Source: Streptomyces musisoli (GTDB taxonomy: Bacteria > Actinomycetota > Actinomycetes > Streptomycetales > Streptomycetaceae). From it: DNA of 64,000 nucleotides. The stretch spans positions 186,001 to 250,000 of the forward strand of contig NZ_JAERRH010000008.1 of the NCBI RefSeq assembly GCF_016741855.1, in the 5' to 3' direction. This document shows positions 34,685 to 42,673 of this stretch, one piece after another; the stretch's first letter is position 1, and each line of letters begins with the position of its first letter. Below the pieces are notes generated by a model. That model saw nothing but the letters and a program-made list of their open reading frames with translations, made no database searches and was not told the origin of the DNA. The position numbers and the translations under genes are program-made.

Positions 34685-35518
34685 ATGGCCAACGCAGAGA
34701 TCGGCGTAATCGGCGGTTCGGGTTTCTACTCCTTCCTCGACGACGTGACCGAGATCCAGGTGGACACCCCGTACGGGGCGCCCAGTGACTCCCTCTTCCT
34801 CGGTGAGGTCGCCGGCCGGCGGGTCGCCTTCCTGCCCCGGCACGGCCGTGGCCACCATCTGCCGCCGCACCGCATCAACTACCGCGCCAACCTGTGGGCC
34901 CTGCGCTCGGTCGGAGTGCGGCAGGTCCTGGGCCCGTGCGCGGTGGGCGGACTGCGACCCGAGTACGGGCCGGGCACCCTGCTCGTGCCGGACCAGCTGG
35001 TGGACCGCACGAAGTCCAGGGCGCAGACGTACTTCGACGGGCTGCCGCTGCCCGACGGCACCGTGCCGAGCGTCGTGCACGTGTCCGTGGCCGACCCCTA
35101 CTGCCCCGCCGGGCGGGCCGCCGCGCTGAAGGCCGCCCGCGGACGGGACTGGGAGCCGGTGGACGGCGGCACGCTGGTGGTGGTCGAGGGACCGCGTTTC
35201 TCGACGCGCGCCGAGTCGCTGTGGCACCAGGCGCAGGGCTGGTCGGTGGTGGGCATGACCGGCCACCCGGAGGCGGCGCTCGCCCGTGAGCTGGAGCTTT
35301 GCTACACGTCGCTGAACCTGGTCACCGACCTCGACGCGGGCGCCGAGACCGGGGAGGGCGTCTCGCACGAGGAGGTGCTCCGGGTCTTCGCGGCCAACGT
35401 GGACCGGCTGCGCGGCGTGCTGTTCGACGCGGTGGCCGCGCTGCCGGAGACGGCAGCACGGGACTGCCTCTGCACGAACGCGCTCGGCGGGATGGACCCG
35501 GGATTCCCACTGCCGTAG
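34685..35518 (+). CDS. mtnP: S-methyl-5'-thioadenosine phosphorylase
   Basis: 277 residues. IGVIGGSGFYSFLDD, phosphate-site RHGRGHHLPPHRINYRANLWAL, VEGPRFSTRAESLW and MTGHPEAALARELELCYTSLNLVTDLDAG are diagnostic of the MTAP/PNP family. It splits methylthioadenosine to adenine and methylthioribose-1-phosphate for methionine salvage. ATG 34685 (MANAEIG) is preferred over the GTG three codons earlier. Confidence 0.92.
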   Translation: MANAEIGVIGGSGFYSFLDDVTEIQVDTPYGAPSDSLFLGEVAGRRVAFLPRHGRGHHLPPHRINYRANLWALRSVGVRQVLGPCAVGGLRPEYGPGTLLVPDQLVDRTKSRAQTYFDGLPLPDGTVPSVVHVSVADPYCPAGRAAALKAARGRDWEPVDGGTLVVVEGPRFSTRAESLWHQAQGWSVVGMTGHPEAALARELELCYTSLNLVTDLDAGAETGEGVSHEEVLRVFAANVDRLRGVLFDAVAALPETAARDCLCTNALGGMDPGFPLP

Positions 35519-35520
35519 CG

Positions 35521-35761
35521 CAAGCGGGCGGCCGTACGGTTCCGGGACTCCGGCTGCCGTGGCGCGTCCGGGGAGGTCGCACGGCTATGGGGCTTCGGCT
35601 GCCGTGGCCCAAGCGGCGGCCCTACGGTTCCGGGGCTCCGGCTGCTGTGGCCCAAACGGCGGCCGTACGGTTCCGGGGCTTCGCTGCCTTGGCGCAGGCG
35701 GGGCTGATCAGGGGCCGGAGCGGGGAGGAGAGCCGCTTCGGCCGGAACCTCGGGGGGGGGG
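35521..35761. repeat. Degenerate ~60-bp repeats and a G10 run after mtnP
   Basis: GGCCGTACGGTTCCGGG... CTCCGGCTGCCGTGG recurs about four times between 35526 and 35700 with drift. A run of ten G residues ends at 35761. No gene is seen in 35519-35924; a low-GC patch at about 35828-35850 may be a promoter. Confidence 0.65.
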
Positions 35762-35924
35762 AGTCCGGACGGGACACCCTGCGATGCGGTGCGTGGGACA
35801 CCCTGCGGAACTTCCCGTTCGGGTGAGCGAGTTATCCACAATCCCTCGGTGATCCACCGGCTCCGGCGGGATCCGGCGCGAGGCCCCATCGTGGCACCGC
35901 AAGCCGAATTCCTCGTCGCAGGCG

Positions 35925-36548
35925 GTGATTCCCATGCCTTCGCCCTCGTCGGCCCCGGCCCCCTCCTCGCTCCCCCCTCCCCCTCGCCCGCCCGCTCGCC
36001 CCCAGCCTCCGCCTCCCTTCCGTCTGCCGCGCCCGCCGGGCACGGACGCCCCGGCGACCTGCGAGGTACCCCCGTTCGATCCGGTGCGGGTGCGCGGCGG
36101 GCGGTACCGGCTCCAGCGGCTCGTACGGCGGCGCAGGCGGGCCATCGCGGCCGGCCTCGCGGTGACCGCGGCGGCGCTCGTGGCCGCGGGACCCCGCGGC
36201 GGGACGGAACCGCACGGCGCGGAGCGGCCCCGGGGCCACCGGATCGCGCAACCCGTACGACGGCCCGCGGCGGCCGACCTGGTGACGGCGCCGGTGCGCA
36301 TCGCCGACGCCGCCACGGTGCGGCTGCTCCGGCCCGGTGACCGCGTCGACGTCATCGCCGCGGAGGACCCGTCCACCGGCGGCGACGCCCGGGTCCTCGC
36401 GCGCGGCGTGCGGGTGACGAAGGTGCCGGAGCCGCTGGACGCCGCGGCCGGCAGCGGGGCGCTGGTGGTGCTGTCGGCGCCGCGGGCCACGGCGGCCCGG
36501 CTGGTCGGCGCGAGTACCACAGCCCGCCTGGCGGTGACGCTGTGCTGA
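35925..36548 (+). CDS. SAF-domain protein (RcpC/CpaB-like)
   Basis: 207 residues. A long Pro-rich N-terminus (SPSSAPAPSSLPPPPRPPARPQPPPP), then RGGRYRLQRLVRRRRRAIAAGLAVTAAALVAAGP, a positively charged flank plus one membrane helix, then an external SAF/CpaB-like domain (DLVTAPVRIADAATVRLLRPGDRVDVIAAED... VLARGVRVTKVPEP). CpaB relatives help assemble Flp pili, but no pilus genes are near. GTG 35925; ATG 35934 is also possible. Confidence 0.75.
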   Translation: MIPMPSPSSAPAPSSLPPPPRPPARPQPPPPFRLPRPPGTDAPATCEVPPFDPVRVRGGRYRLQRLVRRRRRAIAAGLAVTAAALVAAGPRGGTEPHGAERPRGHRIAQPVRRPAAADLVTAPVRIADAATVRLLRPGDRVDVIAAEDPSTGGDARVLARGVRVTKVPEPLDAAAGSGALVVLSAPRATAARLVGASTTARLAVTLC

Positions 36549-36686
36549 ACCAACTCACGCGGTCTCGCGGCGACTTGCCGTCAAGTGCCTCGATCGTGCT
36601 ACGGGATTGGACACAACGGCCGCATCGTGCCGTAGGTTGCGGAGCGTTTTGTTCCACACCCTGTGCATGCGAGGAGAGTCCCCCAG

Positions 36687-37175
36687 GTGAGCGCGAAGAA
36701 GGACGCGAAGAAGGACGCGAGCGTCTGGCAGGGCTTCAAGGCCTTCCTGATGCGCGGCAACGTCGTCGATCTGGCGGTCGCGGTCGTCATCGGCGCGGCC
36801 TTCACGAACATCGTCAACTCGTTGGTGAAGGGGATCATCAACCCGCTGGTCGGAGCGATCGGCACGCAGAACCTCGACAACTACAGCTCCTGCCTGAAGG
36901 ACCCGTGCGAGGTGGCCGCGGACGGCACGGTCAAGAGCGGTGTGCCGATCATGTGGGGGTCCGTCCTGGGCGCCACGCTCACCTTCGTGATCACCGCGGC
37001 GGTGGTGTACTTCCTGATGGTCCTGCCGATGTCGAAGTACCTGGCCCGGCAGGCGGCGCGGAAGGCGGCGCGGGAGGGCACCAAGGAGGTCATCGAGGTG
37101 ACCGAGCTGGAGGTGCTCAAGGAGATCCGCGACGCGCTGGTCGCACAGCGGGGCTCCGGGCACGACGAGCGCTAG
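36687..37175 (+). CDS. mscL: Large-conductance mechanosensitive channel MscL
   Basis: 162 residues. A Lys-rich N-terminus, then the conserved first helix FKAFLMRGNVVDLAVAVVIGAAFTNIVNSLVKGIINPLVGAI, an external loop with two Cys (SCLKDPC), the second helix and a cytosolic helical bundle. The C-terminal part (EVTELEVLKEIRDALVAQ) is longer than in E. coli. GTG 36687 follows GAGGAG. It opens under hypo-osmotic shock. Confidence 0.95.
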   Translation: MSAKKDAKKDASVWQGFKAFLMRGNVVDLAVAVVIGAAFTNIVNSLVKGIINPLVGAIGTQNLDNYSSCLKDPCEVAADGTVKSGVPIMWGSVLGATLTFVITAAVVYFLMVLPMSKYLARQAARKAAREGTKEVIEVTELEVLKEIRDALVAQRGSGHDER

Positions 37176-37194
37176 CGGCGCTCGCGCGGACGGC

Positions 37195-37371
37195 TCAGAG
37201 GTGGTGGGGCGGCTTCTCGTCGAGGAAGCGCTTCAGGTCGGCGGCGCTGTCGCCGTCCGCGCGGTCGCCCCACCCGCGGTCGGTGTCGTCCGAGGACTGC
37301 TGGTCCAGCGGGTCGTCGAAGACCAGCGCGGGCTTCGGGGCGCGCGGCTCGGGTTCGGGGGCGGTGCTCAT
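37195..37371 (-). CDS. Small acidic hypothetical protein
   Basis: 58 residues, soluble, Pro/Asp-rich: APEPEPRAPKPALVFDDPLDQQSSDD... ADLKRFLDEKPPHHL. ATG 37371 follows a G-rich site. Convergent with mscL (19 bases). Proteins of this type occur at this locus in Streptomyces; function unknown. Confidence 0.65.
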   Translation of the reverse strand: MSTAPEPEPRAPKPALVFDDPLDQQSSDDTDRGWGDRADGDSAADLKRFLDEKPPHHL

Positions 37372-37526
37372 GCCCCCAGAGTACGGCTCGCGCCGCGGCG
37401 CCCAGGCGGAGTGCTCTCCCCCGGCACCGGCCGACGGTTCCCCGGAAGGGCGGGACCTCACCGGTACGAGCGCCGGCAAAGGCCGTCTGACCTGGGTCTT
37501 ACCCGGTCCCTTCACCCCCCTGGACC

Positions 37527-37546
37527 CTTGTGAATCCGTTCACAAG
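37527..37546. promoter_or_regulatory. Rex-type redox operator before the LtrA-like gene
   Basis: CTTGTGAA-TCCG-TTCACAAG, perfect 8-bp arms, 33 bases before the start codon. The published S. coelicolor Rex consensus is TGTGAACNNNTTCACA; this site differs at one position (T for C). Confidence 0.65.
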
Positions 37547-37579
37547 ATTTTGTGGCGGTTTTCTGCTGTGCTGGGAACC

Positions 37580-38818
37580 ATGACGTCGAGTTCCGGTCAG
37601 GCGCCGGCCCCCTCGGGCGCGCCACAGCCCTCAGGCCCCGTCCGACGGCTCACCGCGCGTGGGCGCGACGAGGCGCACCGCGTCGCATCCCCGCTGGAGC
37701 TGTTCTTCGATCTGTGCTTCGTCGTGGCGGTGTCGCAGGCGGGCGTGCAACTGGTGCACGCCGTCACGGAGGGACACGCCGCCGACGGCATCCTCAACTA
37801 CGCGATGGCCTTCTTCGCCATCTGGTGGGCGTGGATGAACTTCAGCTGGTTCGCCTCGGCGTACGACAACGACGACGTGCTCTACCGGGTCGTCACCCTG
37901 GTGCAGATCGCCGGCGTCCTGGTCCTGGCGGCCGGCATCTCCAAGGCCTTCACGGATCACGACTTCCTGCTGGTCTGGCTCGGCTATGTGATCATGCGGC
38001 TGGCCATGGCCGCGCAGTGGCTGAGGGTCGCGGGGTCGGCCACGGGCGCGGAGAGGACCACGGCACTGCGGTACGCGCGCGGCGTGCTGCTGTGCCAGGT
38101 GGGCTGGCTGGGGCTGGTGGTGCTGCCGGAGCCCGCGCGGCTCTGGGTGTTCCTCGTGATGGCCGTCGCGGAACTGTGCGTGCCGCTCTACGCCGAGAAG
38201 GACCACGAGACCTCCTGGCACCCGCACCACATCGCCGAACGCTACGGCCTGTTCACGATCATCGTGCTCGGCGAGACGATCGCCTCGGCCACGGTCGCCG
38301 TGAAGTCGGCCGTGGACGAGCACGACGCGCTGGCCGAACTGCTGCCCATCGCGGCGGGCGGGCTGCTGATCGTCTTCTCCGCGTGGTGGATCTACTTCGT
38401 GGTCCCCATCCACGGTCACCTGCGCACCAGCGGGCGGGCGTTCATCTGGGGCTACGGCCACTATCTGGTCTTCGCCTCGGCGGCGGCGATCGGCGCGGGG
38501 CTGGAGGTGTCCGTGGAACAGGCGGTCGGCAAGGCGCACATCTCCACCCTGTCCGCCTCGGCCGCCGTCACCCTGCCGACGGCTCTGTACCTGCTGACCG
38601 TGTGGGTCCTGCACTCGCGCCACTTCAAGGTGGGCCTCGCCCAGCAACTGGTGCTGCCGGTCACGGCCCTGCTGGTGATCTGCTGCACCTTCCTCGGCGA
38701 CTGGGCGGTGCTTGCGGCGGGACTCGTGTCCGCGGCCGCGGTGGTGGTCGGGGTGATTTTGACGGCGCGCATGGCCGGCCGGCAGCGCGCGGCGAGCGCC
38801 ACCGCCTCGGCCGGCTGA
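37580..38818 (+). CDS. Low-temperature-requirement A (LtrA)-like membrane protein
   Basis: 412 residues with about ten membrane helices. SPLELFFDLCFVVAVSQ near residue 40 and SWHPHHIAERYGLFTIIVLGETIASA in the middle are the two LtrA signatures, followed by WWIYFVVPIHGHLRTSGRAFIWGYGHYLVFASAAAIGAGLE. The biochemical role of LtrA is unknown. ATG 37580. The Rex-like operator in its promoter suggests induction when NADH/NAD is high. Confidence 0.88.
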   Translation: MTSSSGQAPAPSGAPQPSGPVRRLTARGRDEAHRVASPLELFFDLCFVVAVSQAGVQLVHAVTEGHAADGILNYAMAFFAIWWAWMNFSWFASAYDNDDVLYRVVTLVQIAGVLVLAAGISKAFTDHDFLLVWLGYVIMRLAMAAQWLRVAGSATGAERTTALRYARGVLLCQVGWLGLVVLPEPARLWVFLVMAVAELCVPLYAEKDHETSWHPHHIAERYGLFTIIVLGETIASATVAVKSAVDEHDALAELLPIAAGGLLIVFSAWWIYFVVPIHGHLRTSGRAFIWGYGHYLVFASAAAIGAGLEVSVEQAVGKAHISTLSASAAVTLPTALYLLTVWVLHSRHFKVGLAQQLVLPVTALLVICCTFLGDWAVLAAGLVSAAAVVVGVILTARMAGRQRAASATASAG

Positions 38819-38860
38819 GTCCTTCGAAGAGGAGCGCCGGGCTGGGCCAGACTGACGTGC

Positions 38861-39892
38861 ATGACAGCTGACGCATTGACGGATGTCGCCGGACTGCGGG
38901 TGGGGCACGCCACGCGCCGCGGCGACGGCTGGCTCACCGGCACCACGGTCGTGCTCGCGCCCGAGGGCGGTGCCGTCGCCGCCGTGGACGTACGCGGCGG
39001 CGGCCCCGGCACCAAGGAGACCGACGCGCTAGACCCGCGCAACGTCGTGCAGAGGATCGACGCGGTCGTGCTGACCGGAGGCAGCGCGTACGGGCTCGAC
39101 GCGGCGTCCGGGGTGATGGCCTGGCTGGAGGAGCACGGGCGTGGCGTGCCGGTGGGAGTGGATCCGGCGCACGTCGTACCGGTGGTGCCCGCCGCGTGCG
39201 TCTTCGACCTGGGGCGCGGCGGGGACTTCCGCGCGCGCCCCGACGCGGCGACGGGACGTGCCGCGGTGGAGGCCGCGGCGGCGGGCGCGGCGGGCGCGCC
39301 GGTACCGGAGGGCTGCGTGGGCGCCGGCACGGGCGCCGTCGTCGGACGGCTCAAGGGCGGGGTGGGCACCGCGAGTACGGTGCTCGACGCGGGGATCACG
39401 GTGGCGGCGCTGGTGGTCGCGAACGCCGCGGGGTCCGCGATGGCCCCCGAGACGGGGGTGCTGTACGGGGAGTTGTCGCAGGGGCGGGTGGAGTACCCGG
39501 AGGAACGCGTGCACGCGGCCGCGTGCCGGCGCCTCGACGAGGCGGCCACCCGAAACGCCCCGCCGCCGCTCAACACGACGCTGGCGGTGGTCGCGACGGA
39601 CGCCGGCCTGTCCAAGGCGCAGGCGCAGAAGCTGGCCGGCACGGCGCACGACGGGATCGCGCGCGCGGTGCGGCCGGTGCACCTGCTGCACGACGGGGAC
39701 ACGGTGTTCGCGCTGGCGACCGGCGCCCGCCCGCTCGACTCACACCCCCTGGCGCTCAACGACATCCTGGCCGCCGGCGCGGACCTGGTGACGCGGGCGA
39801 TCGTACGGGCCGTACGCGCCGCGGAGCCGGCCGACGGGCCGGGCGGGACGTGGCCGTCGTACGAGGAGCTGTACGGGACGAGCCGACCGTAG
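38861..39892 (+). CDS. P1-family peptidase (DmpA-like Ntn hydrolase)
   Basis: 343 residues. DVAGLRVGHAT at the N-terminus, VLTGGSAYGLDAASGVMAWLEE, GCVGAGTGAVVG, and the self-cleavage region PPPLNTTLAVVATDAGLSK, where the nucleophile would be the Thr after Asn (Ser in DmpA, Thr in NylC-like members). The family releases N-terminal D- or beta-amino acids or cleaves nylon-type oligomers. ATG 38861. It stands 42 bases after the LtrA-like gene and may be co-transcribed. Confidence 0.9.
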   Translation: MTADALTDVAGLRVGHATRRGDGWLTGTTVVLAPEGGAVAAVDVRGGGPGTKETDALDPRNVVQRIDAVVLTGGSAYGLDAASGVMAWLEEHGRGVPVGVDPAHVVPVVPAACVFDLGRGGDFRARPDAATGRAAVEAAAAGAAGAPVPEGCVGAGTGAVVGRLKGGVGTASTVLDAGITVAALVVANAAGSAMAPETGVLYGELSQGRVEYPEERVHAAACRRLDEAATRNAPPPLNTTLAVVATDAGLSKAQAQKLAGTAHDGIARAVRPVHLLHDGDTVFALATGARPLDSHPLALNDILAAGADLVTRAIVRAVRAAEPADGPGGTWPSYEELYGTSRP

Positions 39893-40093
39893 GCACGGCG
39901 GTCGGGGGCGGTGCGTCCGCGCGGGGTTGGGGAAGGGGTGCGGGTGCGACGGGTCGCCGACGGATGTGGATTGTCGCGGTTCTGTCACGTGATGGCGTTC
40001 ATCGGACTTCCAGGGAACCTTCTCCCGCGTCCGCGCCCTCTTTCTTCACGCAGCGGAACGGATCACCCACACCACACGAACCTGGAGCAGCCC

Positions 40094-41314
40094 GTGACAA
40101 CGCCGGACATTGCAGCGCGGCGCGCACTGGGGGCCTGTGCCGCCCTGATGGTCGGCGCCCTCACCCTGACCGCCTGTGGCGGCAGCGCCAACGCGAACAA
40201 CGACGACGGCAAGGGCGGCAAGAACTCCCCGAAGACGTCGACGGCGAAGATCGCGATCTCGGCCAAGGACGGTTCCACCGGGGCGTCCATCAACGCCACC
40301 GGGGTGAAGGTCAGCGACGGCAAGCTGACCGAGGTGAAGATGACCGAGTCGGGGTCGGGGCAGGCCGTGCCCGGGGCGATATCCGCGGACGGCAGCACCT
40401 GGAAGCCGAAGGAGCAGCTGGAGCGGGGCACGAAGTACCAGATAGCCGCGACCGCGAAGGACTCCGAGGGGCGCACGGCGGCGGCGAATTCCATCTTCAC
40501 CACCGTCTCCTCGGCGAACAGCTTCATCGGCACCTACACGCCGGACAACGGCGCGACGGTCGGCGTGGGCATGCCGGTGTCGTTCACCTTCGACAAGGCG
40601 ATCACCGACAAGAAGGCCGTGCAGTCGCACATCACGGTCAACACCAGCAGTGGCCAGCAGGTGGTCGGGCACTGGTTCGGCAACCAGCGGCTGGACTTCC
40701 GGCCGCAGGACTACTGGAAGGCCGGCTCCAAGGTCACGATGAACATCGACCTGGACGGGGTCGAGGGCGCGAAGGGCGCCTACGGGGTGCAGAAGAAGAC
40801 CGTCTCCTTCACCGTCGGGCGGTCGCAGGTCTCCACGGTCGACGTCAATACGCAGACCATGACGGTCGTGCGGGACGGCAAGACCCTCAAGTCGGTGCCG
40901 ATCTCGGCGGGCAGCCCGCAGCACACCACGTACAACGGGCAGATGGTGATCTCGGAGAAGTTCGTGCAGACGCGCATGAACGGCTCGACGGTCGGCTTCG
41001 GCGGCGAGTACGACATCGCGGACGTGCCGCACGCGATGCGGCTGACGTCGTCCGGGACGTTCATCCACGGAAACTACTGGTACAACCAGGGCAACCCGCC
41101 GTTCGGACGGGAGGGCACCAGCCACGGCTGCGTCGGCCTCGCGGACGTGCAGGGAGCGCAGGGCGACACGTCGGCCAAGTGGTTCTACGACAACTCGCTC
41201 ATCGGGGACGTCGTGATCGTGAAGAACTCCCCCGACAAGACCGTCGCCCCCGACAACGGCCTCAACGGATGGAACATGTCGTGGAGCGCCTGGACCGCGG
41301 GAAGTGTCGCCTGA
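40094..41314 (+). CDS. L,D-transpeptidase lipoprotein with Ig-like domains
   Basis: 406 residues. Signal peptide with lipobox LTLTACGG, a disordered Asn/Lys linker, Ig-like domains (about 45-240), then the YkuD catalytic domain. Catalytic HGNYWYNQGNPPFGREGTSHGCVGL carries the nucleophile Cys346. It forms 3-3 peptidoglycan cross-links outside the membrane. GTG 40094 with GGAGC upstream. The 200-bp leader 39893-40093 holds a TCACGTGA palindrome (39985-39992) and no gene. Confidence 0.93.
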   Translation: MTTPDIAARRALGACAALMVGALTLTACGGSANANNDDGKGGKNSPKTSTAKIAISAKDGSTGASINATGVKVSDGKLTEVKMTESGSGQAVPGAISADGSTWKPKEQLERGTKYQIAATAKDSEGRTAAANSIFTTVSSANSFIGTYTPDNGATVGVGMPVSFTFDKAITDKKAVQSHITVNTSSGQQVVGHWFGNQRLDFRPQDYWKAGSKVTMNIDLDGVEGAKGAYGVQKKTVSFTVGRSQVSTVDVNTQTMTVVRDGKTLKSVPISAGSPQHTTYNGQMVISEKFVQTRMNGSTVGFGGEYDIADVPHAMRLTSSGTFIHGNYWYNQGNPPFGREGTSHGCVGLADVQGAQGDTSAKWFYDNSLIGDVVIVKNSPDKTVAPDNGLNGWNMSWSAWTAGSVA

Positions 41315-41337
41315 CCGGCGGCTTTTGACAGGAGAAC

Positions 41338-41366
41338 GGGCCGCGCGGGAACTTCTCGCGCGGCCC
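41338..41366. terminator. Terminator after the L,D-transpeptidase gene
   Basis: GGGCCGCGCG (41338-41347), a nine-base loop, CGCGCGGCCC (41357-41366), 23 bases after the stop. Confidence 0.85.
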
Positions 41367-41471
41367 GCGCGTTTTCCCGGCGTACGTTTTCTCGGTTCCC
41401 GGACATGATGTCCGACCGAGGGGCTACGGTATGCACCCACAAGGTGACATGCAGCAACGCCGGGAGAAGCC

Positions 41472-42218
41472 TTGAGCGTTCCGTACGAGACCGCAGCGTA
41501 CGAACCAGCCGAGTCGCCCGAGTCTCCGGAGGAGCATCTCGCGCGACTCCTCGGCCGTGCCCTGAACTCCTTCGAGCTGCCTGACGAAGTGATACGGCGC
41601 CTCGACTGCGTGCTGGTGCACGACAGTTCGCTGCACTCCGCCTATCACAGCGCGGGACTGCACCGTGAGACGTACCGGCACACCTGGCTGCTGGCCGACG
41701 GCTCGGCGGTCACCCTGTGGGAACTCGTGCACAACACCGCGCCCGGCAGCGCCCCGGAGCACGAGGTGTACGCCGACGAGGAGGAGCTGCAGACCGCCAC
41801 GGGACGGCTTGGGCTCCTCCCGGACACCCAGGACTTCGAACTGCCCTCGCTGATGCGGCTGTGGGCGATCCCCGAGCCCCGGCACGTGTTCGTCTCCGAC
41901 GACTCCGCGGACCACGGGCGCCGGCTGCTGCGCCGCGCGGAGAACCCCGACCGTCCCGGCGCGGAGACGGCGGCGCTGCTGGCGACGGCCACCGCGTACG
42001 AGATCACGCAGGCGTTCGGCCGGCCCGCGCGGGCCGGGCGGACGGGGCTGAGCTACACGCTGTACCAGCACGCCTTCCTGCTGCCGGACGGCAGCGAGGT
42101 CTCCTTGTGGGAGGTCGAGCACACGGCGACGCCCGACGGGCGGCACATGTGCGAGGTGTACCTGTCGGAGGACGCGGCCCGGGACGCGATGGAACGGCGC
42201 GCGGCGCGGCAGGGGTGA
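41472..42218 (+). CDS. DUF6227-type protein with an internal duplication
   Basis: 248 residues, soluble. Two related segments stand out: RETYRHTWLLADGSAVTLWELVHNTAPG... HEVYADEEEL (about 58-100) and SYTLYQHAFLLPDGSEVSLWEVEHTATPDG... CEVYLSEDAA (about 198-240). The protein thus contains a repeated ~40-residue strand-rich unit separated by a helical middle. It resembles a Streptomyces-restricted family I recall as DUF6227. TTG start at 41472 behind GGGAGAAG. Function unknown. Confidence 0.75.
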   Translation: MSVPYETAAYEPAESPESPEEHLARLLGRALNSFELPDEVIRRLDCVLVHDSSLHSAYHSAGLHRETYRHTWLLADGSAVTLWELVHNTAPGSAPEHEVYADEEELQTATGRLGLLPDTQDFELPSLMRLWAIPEPRHVFVSDDSADHGRRLLRRAENPDRPGAETAALLATATAYEITQAFGRPARAGRTGLSYTLYQHAFLLPDGSEVSLWEVEHTATPDGRHMCEVYLSEDAARDAMERRAARQG

Positions 42219-42305
42219 CCCCTCGGGCAGGGCCGGGGCACGTCCCGTGTCCGCCGGGTCCGGGGCGTCCCGCGTCTCGCCGATGCCGGCCGAGCGTCTT
42301 CGGCG

Positions 42306-42557
42306 TCAGCCGTTGGCGAGTCGTCGTACCAGGCCCGCGAACGCGTCCTGTTCCGCGGGAGTCAGCTCGACGGACTCCTGCGGGGGGCCGACCCGAGTCT
42401 GGCGCGGCAGGGCCGGGAGCGGCGCCGCGGGGCGCCGGGCGGTGGCCTGGGGGCTCGTACGACGCAGCAGGCGCACCAGGACGCCGGTCCACGCGACGGC
42501 CGCCACGGCGAGGACGGCCACGCCGATCAGCTGGAGTGTCGGGGCGTGCTCAGGCAT
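42306..42557 (-). CDS. Small single-pass membrane protein
   Basis: 83 residues. One N-terminal membrane helix (TLQLIGVAVLAVAAVAWTGVLVRLL) followed by a basic RRTSPQATARR stretch, a Pro-rich linker and a short helix ELTPAEQDAFAGLVRRLANG. ATG 42557; an in-frame extension to 42629 is less likely. Convergent with the DUF6227-type gene, 116 bases upstream of the fru operon's 3' end. Function unknown. Confidence 0.65.
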   Translation of the reverse strand: MPEHAPTLQLIGVAVLAVAAVAWTGVLVRLLRRTSPQATARRPAAPLPALPRQTRVGPPQESVELTPAEQDAFAGLVRRLANG

Positions 42558-42673
42558 AGGCCCCAGTACACACCACGGTCCGGGACTTCGGTCCCGGACC
42601 GTGACGTATCTCGCAGGTGGCGTGAACAACTCACAGCGAACTAAAGGGACAAGGCGCCGTGGTGGTCCTGTGG

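Noticed and set aside
39985..39992. TCACGTGA palindrome as a regulatory site of the L,D-transpeptidase gene
   Set aside because: An 8-bp palindrome of this composition is expected by chance in a window of this size and has no supporting second element.
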